This document shows, piece after piece, positions 57,764-64,000 of a stretch of DNA of 64,000 nucleotides. The notes beneath the pieces were generated by a model. It searched no databases. It saw only the letters and a program-made list of their open reading frames with translations, and was not told the origin of the DNA. Both the position numbers and the translations under genes were made by a program. Source of the stretch: Gracilaria domingensis (taxonomy: Eukaryota > Rhodophyta > Florideophyceae > Gracilariales > Gracilariaceae). Numbering within the stretch: position 1 is the first letter of the stretch; the number at the start of each line of letters is the position of its first letter. The stretch is taken from positions 212,672 through 276,671 of the forward strand of contig VCMS01000002.1 of the NCBI GenBank assembly GCA_022539475.1. The letters are read 5' to 3'.

Positions 57764-58818
57764 GGGGCCTGCTAAGCGCCTTCCGACAGAGAGGAATGCT
57801 GAATTTCGTTTGTATCCTTGGTGTGTAACGTAAATACTTACGGAGAAAACCGCAACGATAGAGAGCGTATTACGGAAACTGGCCTCTTGCTATTTGTTGG
57901 CTCTATAGTTGAAGAAGGCAAACGCAAGGAGGAAGACTGGAAAGTGAAATCGGCAACACCGTATTGCCAAGATGTTGAGGAATGTGAGACAAACAGTTCG
58001 CAAAGAATTTTAGCTTCGCGGCCAAATGCTTGGTGACATCAGCATGATGCCAGGATCAAATGGGACGCGTTTCCAGAAGTGTGTACTATAGAGTTGGAGA
58101 TATCAGGATTACACTCTACCTCTACCTACGCCCTTTATCCTGCATTTGATCACTGCCTTACAATGAGATCAGGGTGAAGTAATATCCGCCTGAATTTGAA
58201 CGTAGATAACACAGAAGTTTCTCTCTTCGTCTCTCCGGATGATCTCGAAACCAGCGAAATGGAACATGAGAGCGGAACTGTCTTTATCGGGACATCATCG
58301 AAGAATTCGAAAGACAAAGTCAGCGTGAAAGGGACATACAGCAAAACGGAATCAAGACTCTAGATTCCGTTTTGCTGCACCTCGTGCATTTCTGTAGCAT
58401 CTTGATTCAAAATGCAACGGTTGCAGTCCAATCAGACAGGCCTCTATCCTCGGCGTGAAACTGTTCAAGTCAATTGTCTGTACACCAAATGAAGGACGTG
58501 CAAAAAAAGCGCACGTGTTTCTGCTCAACTCCACTGGCAGCAACAGTACGAAACAATGGCCACACTAACCGACTCCAATCAAAAATGCGTGGCCGCCGTA
58601 CAAAGAAAGCTGACGAGGTCTAATGCAAACGGACCCATCTGCATTCACGCCATAAAACATATTAGTACATTCTCAACTCATTGGTTCTGTTGTTCACGTC
58701 AAACAACAGCACCAGAATTCGGGCGAACTTTGATTGCCAAAGTTCTTGAAACACGGTCATGGAACCACCAAGTCATTGTCTCATTACCATATTATTCCAT
58801 TGTACTTCATTATCAATC
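57764..58818. other. Convergent intergenic region with one hairpin
   Basis: About 1.05 kb between the RING stop and the ARM-protein stop. No gene recognised. Hairpin at 58339-58377. Confidence 0.5.
58339..58377. repeat. Perfect inverted repeat, 15-nt arms, 9-nt loop
   Basis: Arms 58339-58353 and 58363-58377 pair exactly. Unlike the other hairpins it lies in a convergent region, 442 bp past the ARM-protein stop and 576 bp past the RING stop. Confidence 0.8.
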
Positions 58819-61251
58819 TCATTCAGGTTCCCCAGGTGGCGTAACGTTTTCAGCTGGAAGCAACGCTGCCTTCTCTCCTCTCATGTTTTGAAGACCCTGC
58901 TTTGCCCCCATCAATACTATGGGGCTGCTCATTCCAGACGAAGACAGAGACTTGAGCAACGGAATGGCTCCGCTTTTTCTAAGTGCTTCTCTCGTAATAC
59001 CAGGCGAGAACGCAATATTGTTGACAGCAACCATACAGTATAACATTGTATCCCCAGCCCGTTCTCCCCTTCCACCATTTCGAGAAATCAAGTTAATAAG
59101 CCATGGAACAGCCCCACTCTTAACCAAAAGCCCATGAACTTCTGCAACCTGTGAAAGTTGACTGATGCACCTCGCCACATCGCAAGAAAGCGTGTAATCG
59201 TCTTCAGCCGCTTTGAGAAGCGATCCAATCACATTGGCTTCGGCAAATTCTGTCGCCCGCTCTTGTGCCGAAGATATGTCCGTCAATACACTTACAGCAT
59301 ATCGACGGGCATCTCCCCTCATTGTCGATACAACGTTTACCAACGGTATTAACGCGCCACTCTGAGCGACCATTACCTTCGTAACCCCGCCGAGTGAAAG
59401 GTTATACAGAGCTCTGGCCGCTTCTTTTCTAGCATCATCATTCTTCGATGAAAGTGCTACCAACAACGTTTTTATTCCACCGTGAGCGATTTCCACTTGT
59501 AGGTCAGCATTTCTTGCCAGATTTGCCAAAAATGCCGCCACATAACGCCCATCCTGTTCCATAGACGGTCTTCTCATGACCGCCGTCAAAGCCCCACGAG
59601 ATATAATGAAAGGTGATAAATCGCTCCAAGCGCTTAGCGAACTCAAAGCTGCGGTACATTGATGTAAGAAGTCGGAATTTCCTTTCCTAACTCCGAGGAT
59701 TAAAACTTCCAACAGACCCTTATCAACCATTTCTTTCGCCACAATTTGATCATTACACATCGCACGAACGGCATTCAAAGCAGCTCTATCACCACGTGCA
59801 ACTCCCCCATTCACGAGTTGCCCGCTTTCTGCGGCAATCAACATGGCCAACTTGTCTGGCACGACAGACCTTCCACCTTCTTCTCCAAACATAGTTACTA
59901 TGACGCGAGAAACCACACGTGATATCGCAACATTCTTATCCGTTAATAACTGAGAAAATGCCTGATACGTAGGTTCTAATCGTTTTCGAATGAGATCGGC
60001 CTTCGGATGAGGCGTGCTCATCAGATCCCCGAAAGCGAGCACACAGAAAACCTTTGTTTGTGCTGAGGCAGCCCTCATTCCGTTATTCAGAGCATCCGCA
60101 ACATTAGATACTACCAGCTCACGATGGACTTTGGCAATATCTTCATGTTGTTGCAAGTGATCGTGACGGGCGAGGTTGCGCAGACCTCCGCACGAATATG
60201 TTTGAGCGAGAACATCATCACATTGAGCGAACTTAATAAGTGCCTTATGAGCATTCGATCGAATTACAGGCTCTGCAGCACTCTTGCTCAAGGCACTGAC
60301 AGCAAGAATTGTGTGACGCGCTGTCTCGGACTGAAGTTCGTCTTCTCCCAAATCCTTCGGAGTGAATTGCCGAAGCATATCGCAAAGATTTCGCAGCAAA
60401 CTTGTCTCCAGCAAGGAATCGTGCGTCTCCGTGTCCCGGGCAAGATTTGCGACGCAGCGTGTGACGTTATACGCCAATCCATTCTGTACGTCCAATGGCT
60501 TTGACGAGACTTTTAGGTCAACGTTCAGGTAGTCTACGACAGCTTCTCCAGCTGTAGACGGCTCACCGAATGGTGAATTCTTGTCTTTGGTCACATTTGA
60601 TAGGTTTTCTGTCTCTTTGATCGACCCAAAAGAGAAATACCGGTAAAACCACTCGACCCAACCTTCTCTCATTCCCGCGGCACTTTCAGCAACGATTCGA
60701 TCCAAGATCGAGACGATATCTGCTTTGACGAAGAAATCATGCGATTCATTTTGTTTGGCTAGATCGGCCAACAACCTCACAACGTTTAGACGAAGAGGGA
60801 GCTCATGTTCCTTCTCACAGACGAAAAGCGCATCCCGCAGAGCAGAAACAACGTTTGCTTTCAACAGTTCAGAATGGTTGTGTATGTCGTTGACTAACAG
60901 TGCTAGCGTATGAATTGCGCGAGCATCCCCTTGGCTTACTTCTTCGAGCAGCGCGCTATACTGAGAAGGAAGACTCTTTTCCAAGGAGAACATACTCCCC
61001 TCATGCTGAGTACCGAGGTGCGCAGGTGTGCTACTCAGGAATGTTGGCGGCGGACTAGGTGAGACGGCCGTATCTGCATCACAGTATGCAAAAACCCCGA
61101 CAGTTGCAGTTGCAGTTGCAGTCAGCACGGCGATTGCTGGGGTAGCAGAAGAAGGCCCATTACGACTACGATTCGAGTTGAGCGATGATCTTCGAGCATG
61201 TCGAACAAGGGAACAAGCCGCTGTGCGAGTTAGACGGGAGAACGATTGCAT
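58819..61251 (-). CDS. Armadillo-repeat protein, organelle-targeted or membrane-anchored
   Basis: From ATG 61251 (MQSFSRLTRTAACSLVRHARR) the product has 810 residues. The N-terminus is Arg/Ser-rich and acid-free, typical of a mitochondrial presequence, followed by a hydrophobic Ala/Thr segment (TPAIAVLTATATATVGVFAY) that could be a single membrane helix. The rest is built of ARM/HEAT repeats: SALREALF-type and AARALYNLSLGGVTKVMVAQ, GALIPLVNVVSTM, VAVNNIAFSPGITREAL. No enzyme domain is visible. A scaffold on an organelle membrane is inferred, with no specific family recognised. The gene diverges from the ferredoxin/metallo-beta-lactamase gene. Confidence 0.7.
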   Translation of the reverse strand: MQSFSRLTRTAACSLVRHARRSSLNSNRSRNGPSSATPAIAVLTATATATVGVFAYCDADTAVSPSPPPTFLSSTPAHLGTQHEGSMFSLEKSLPSQYSALLEEVSQGDARAIHTLALLVNDIHNHSELLKANVVSALRDALFVCEKEHELPLRLNVVRLLADLAKQNESHDFFVKADIVSILDRIVAESAAGMREGWVEWFYRYFSFGSIKETENLSNVTKDKNSPFGEPSTAGEAVVDYLNVDLKVSSKPLDVQNGLAYNVTRCVANLARDTETHDSLLETSLLRNLCDMLRQFTPKDLGEDELQSETARHTILAVSALSKSAAEPVIRSNAHKALIKFAQCDDVLAQTYSCGGLRNLARHDHLQQHEDIAKVHRELVVSNVADALNNGMRAASAQTKVFCVLAFGDLMSTPHPKADLIRKRLEPTYQAFSQLLTDKNVAISRVVSRVIVTMFGEEGGRSVVPDKLAMLIAAESGQLVNGGVARGDRAALNAVRAMCNDQIVAKEMVDKGLLEVLILGVRKGNSDFLHQCTAALSSLSAWSDLSPFIISRGALTAVMRRPSMEQDGRYVAAFLANLARNADLQVEIAHGGIKTLLVALSSKNDDARKEAARALYNLSLGGVTKVMVAQSGALIPLVNVVSTMRGDARRYAVSVLTDISSAQERATEFAEANVIGSLLKAAEDDYTLSCDVARCISQLSQVAEVHGLLVKSGAVPWLINLISRNGGRGERAGDTMLYCMVAVNNIAFSPGITREALRKSGAIPLLKSLSSSGMSSPIVLMGAKQGLQNMRGEKAALLPAENVTPPGEPE

Positions 61252-61839
61252 TTCCTTGACGCTGGGGTGAGATGTAAGACTTCTAAACTTCCGCACACGT
61301 CGCTTGGCGGAACGATAAAGACAGTCGCATTACCATCCGCAACCGTGAACCGCTTCGGAGAATTAGAGGGGTGGGAGTCGGGGCGCTGCGTCACAGCGCG
61401 CATCAGGGACGACGGCGAGTTTCAGGTGGATCAGTTGCCGGGGCTCCCTTGATCCCTAATCGATCACACGTGGCGTATGCCAATTTTTCCAGATCGTGCG
61501 CCGTGATGCATCTGAAGTTCAGATTGTGAACCACGTCCCACGGACGGTAAACGAAGATCCATAAGCGCGGAGATCATTGGTTTCGTCTGCGATACCATTT
61601 CACACTCCACTCGGCCGAACAAGCTGTGGCCAATAACCCGTTCGAATTTGTAACTGCTTCTTCCGCCATCAGCTTCTTCTCCGACTGTCGCCACGCTCTA
61701 CTTAAAGACACGTCAACCGCAGATGATTACGTCCGATTTCCATACGGAGTACGTCAACTTTCGTCCGTACCGAACGAATAGACCTGGACGCTGAATGAGT
61801 GCTTTCATATTACCATTGCTTCTGAAATAAGTGCTGGTT
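61252..61839. other. Divergent intergenic region (ARM / ferredoxin-MBL)
   Basis: 588 bp carrying both presumed promoters. Short frames at 61246-61452 (plus) and 61464-61694 (minus, no ATG) have no recognised features. Confidence 0.45.
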
Positions 61840-62856
61840 ATGGAGAAACTAGCATTTACCGCATCACTGCCTCTGGCGGGTGCGACGAGCGCGCGGACCT
61901 TGACATCCTCCCGGAGACCTCCAGTGTGTGCTGCATATCGTTCTCGCCGTTCAGAGAACATTGATGGAAACATATACGTTGATTCAAGCTGCATTGATTG
62001 CGACATCTGCAGATGGGTTGCTCCTGACACCTTTACCCGTTCCAATTCGCAGTCTGCAGTGTACAGTCAACCGCAGAGCCGGCAGGAAAAATTTCGAGCG
62101 CTGCAAGCCATGGCCTCTTGTCCTACTGGCAGCATCCGAACTGAGAAACCAGAACCGCTCACTAAGGAGGTGCTCAAGTCGTTTCCAACCCCGGGAACAG
62201 ACAAAAATGGAGACGAAGTGCAAGGCGTGTATTTCAATGGCTATGCTTCGGAATTTACTTTCGGTGCTTCCTCTTGGTTAGTCATGACATCAGACGCTGC
62301 AGTTATATTTGACTGCCCGAGGTTCTCAGAAAAGTTAGCGAAGAACATTGAAAGAGTTGTCGGTGATCGTACTTTGTATCTTGCTCTATCGCACAGAGAT
62401 GACGTTCACGGTCATGTTCAATGGGCGAACCGTCTAAGATGCTTACGAATAATTCATTCTGCAGAGTGCAATCGATCCCAGATGACGCATCAATGTGAAA
62501 TCAAATTACGTGACTCGGACTTTCCATATGCAATAGCGGATGGAATCACACTACTGCACACGCCAGGTCACTCGAGAGGGTCTATCTGCTTGTACCACAA
62601 ACATACAAAAAGTTTGTTTTCCGGAGATCACGTTGCCTTCTCGAATAAGGTTGGGAGACTTGTGGCCTTCAAACCATACAATTCCTTCAGTTGGGACGCT
62701 CAGATTCAAAGCGTTGCTTCCCTCGCTGAAGTTGACTTCAAGTATATCTGGCCAGGGCACGGCCGAAAAATAGAATTCGTAGACGAAAATGAACGACGTT
62801 CACAGCTGCAAGCCTTGGTGGAGCGAATGAAAGCCTCTACAGAGAGCTATGTTTGA
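61840..62856 (+). CDS. Plastid ferredoxin-like / metallo-beta-lactamase fusion protein
   Basis: From ATG 61840 (MEKLAFTASLPLAGATSART) the protein has 338 residues with a plastid-type transit peptide to ~35. Residues ~45-105 form a ferredoxin-like 4Fe-4S domain with Cys in SSCIDCDICRWVAP and a closing CP in MASCPTGSI, a layout seen in single-cluster ferredoxins. The metallo-beta-lactamase fold follows: ALSHRDDVHGH (metal-binding H-x-x-D-x-H variant), LLHTPGHSRGSICLY, LFSGDHV and YIWPGHG. The same fusion exists in plant and cyanobacterial proteins of unknown reaction, probably redox-dependent hydrolases of the glyoxalase II type. Confidence 0.85.
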   Translation: MEKLAFTASLPLAGATSARTLTSSRRPPVCAAYRSRRSENIDGNIYVDSSCIDCDICRWVAPDTFTRSNSQSAVYSQPQSRQEKFRALQAMASCPTGSIRTEKPEPLTKEVLKSFPTPGTDKNGDEVQGVYFNGYASEFTFGASSWLVMTSDAAVIFDCPRFSEKLAKNIERVVGDRTLYLALSHRDDVHGHVQWANRLRCLRIIHSAECNRSQMTHQCEIKLRDSDFPYAIADGITLLHTPGHSRGSICLYHKHTKSLFSGDHVAFSNKVGRLVAFKPYNSFSWDAQIQSVASLAEVDFKYIWPGHGRKIEFVDENERRSQLQALVERMKASTESYV

Positions 62857-63452
62857 CGTTCAGACCACACCTCTTTGTCGGGGAGGACTGTTAAGTTAAG
62901 ATACAGTGGATTAGAATAGTCCATGTCTCAGAAATTCAAAGTGTGTGTATAGAGTTTAAATACACTGCTGTCGGGTCTTCACTGCATATTGCAACAGGAA
63001 ACTATCCAGTTGTTTCATGAAAAGGTACGAGGCAGGAAACGGTCGTCACGATGCTCTGTCGATGAGAAGCCCCATGGGTTTGAATTGTTGAACGGCGCGT
63101 ACGCAACCGATGTCACTGACCAACCTGTCTGCGAGAGGGCGTCCCTCACGCAGATAAAGGTAGCAAAGCACCTGGAAGTATTATGAAGTATTATGACTTC
63201 CTTTGAGACTCTCAAATTGAGAGAGGTACGAGTGGCAAACGGCCAAGACATCCCGAAGCCGCGCGGTATCTGTGTCACAGACTGTGATTCTTGATAGCGA
63301 TGCTATGAAGCCTTTCACACACTTTTGCCGCAAGATCATGCCCTTCACAAATTTCATTTATCGTTTCGCGATGTGATGACAGATGGCGGGTTGGCCGCCC
63401 AAATCCTTTTTAGCTCGCAGCACGCCTCTGCAATGGTTTTGAGTTCATACAT
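62857..63452. other. Intergenic, nothing recognised
   Basis: 596 bp between convergent genes. A short direct repeat of GAAGTATTAT occurs near 63175-63192. No gene or hairpin of note. Confidence 0.45.
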
Positions 63453-64000
63453 TTATCCGTCACCTATATCGACAAACTTGACTTCCGCCTTCACCGGTGC
63501 CAATGGAGTTGACGGAGAAGAAACAGAAGTGCTCTGCAGAGACGCATTCTTGCTTTTCGGGCGTGGGGATCTTTGAACTCTCTCAATTCGACCACTGACT
63601 ATGCCGTCTCTGACTGGTGTCTTCTTCCCGTAAACGGCTCGTACTGGAACAGTAACATCGCCGAGGACATCCAGACGAACAGATTCACAAAGATAGCCAA
63701 AGACAAAAGGTTCATCATCAAGTTTAACATCCTCTTCAGATATGGGTGCATCTAGCATTCTCAACCCTCCTTTGATCTCAGATGGGCGCGGAAGATTATG
63801 AAGCTCTGCGCGTACGGTATCATCGATTAACTTAGCTTGTTGGGGGTCTTGAAAAAGGGCCGCCCCATTCTTGTCACTAAGAACCTGATGCTCAAGTCTC
63901 TTCTCCGCTTCTTGTATTTTCATCGAAATTCGTTGCGCATCGATCTTCATGTGGTACAGCAAGTCCAGGAAAGCACCTTTTGCACCTGACCCGCATATGA
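63453..64000 (-). CDS. 3' part of an unrecognised gene (5' end outside window)
   Basis: The minus-strand frame is open from the window edge to a stop at 63453, about 182 residues; no ATG near the edge need be the start. The visible part has a helical stretch (LLYHMKIDAQRISMKIQEAEKRLEHQ), then an acidic segment with EPFVFGYLCESVRLDVLGDVTVPVRAVYG (quoted in part: EPFVFGYLCESVRL), and a Ser/Lys/Arg-rich tail. I do not recognise the family. Confidence 0.6.
   Translation of the reverse strand, partial: ICGSGAKGAFLDLLYHMKIDAQRISMKIQEAEKRLEHQVLSDKNGAALFQDPQQAKLIDDTVRAELHNLPRPSEIKGGLRMLDAPISEEDVKLDDEPFVFGYLCESVRLDVLGDVTVPVRAVYGKKTPVRDGIVSGRIERVQRSPRPKSKNASLQSTSVSSPSTPLAPVKAEVKFVDIGDG

Noticed and set aside
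1-64000. CRISPR arrays, insertion sequences, prophage or defence systems
   Set aside because: The gene content and introns are eukaryotic nuclear; no spaced direct-repeat array or transposase frame was found.

Overview
The window looks like a gene-dense, intron-poor nuclear segment of a photosynthetic eukaryote, most likely a red alga. Two genes support this: a nuclear, plastid-targeted protein with a phycobilin-lyase (CpcE-type) HEAT domain, and a second plastid-type HEAT protein. A POP-type organellar DNA polymerase, a plant PP7-like phosphatase and a plastid ferredoxin/metallo-beta-lactamase protein fit the same picture. The species cannot be named from the sequence alone. Only three introns are supported (88, 121 and 74 nt, all GT..AG), and most genes are single exons on both strands.

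Layout, left to right: C-terminus of a trafficking-type protein (1-528); J-domain/CpcE fusion (minus); a gene-free 2.9 kb stretch with a SINE-like repeat; an AIG1-like membrane protein, an FtsJ/MRM2 methyltransferase and a glutaminase (all minus); a DDT-type chromatin protein and PRP4 (minus); tRNA-Lys(CTT); a truncated complex I 75 kDa subunit; a plastid HEAT protein; COQ7 diverging from RPL7A. Then come two tandem POP-family genes, the first catalytically dead and the second intact, followed by a GTPBP1-like GTPase, cytosolic MetRS, a frameshifted secreted lactonase-like protein and a VOC protein (all minus). The right half holds ECO1/CTF7, a triple zinc-ribbon protein diverging from a COX23-like protein, a broken IMP2-like peptidase relative, a U1-type zinc-finger protein, BRR2 with one frameshift, a second copy of the SINE-like repeat, a PP7-like phosphatase diverging from CIAO1, a phosphoesterase-like protein, a RING protein, an ARM-repeat protein, a ferredoxin/metallo-beta-lactamase protein, and the 3' part of an unrecognised gene.

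Functional themes are organelle biology (POP pair, complex I, COQ7, COX23-like, IMP-like, MRM2-like, CpcE-like) and splicing (PRP4, BRR2, a WBP4-like zinc finger) in a genome with few introns.

The most interesting observations are: a pseudo-DNA-polymerase next to its active parent; a J-domain fused to a bilin-lyase fold; a complex I subunit reduced to its C-terminal domain with its own presequence; a set of unrelated, near-perfect 12-32 bp-arm inverted repeats placed mostly upstream of start codons; a two-copy dispersed repeat with a GA tail; and three conserved genes each broken by one missing base in a short homopolymer, which points to assembly error rather than biology.
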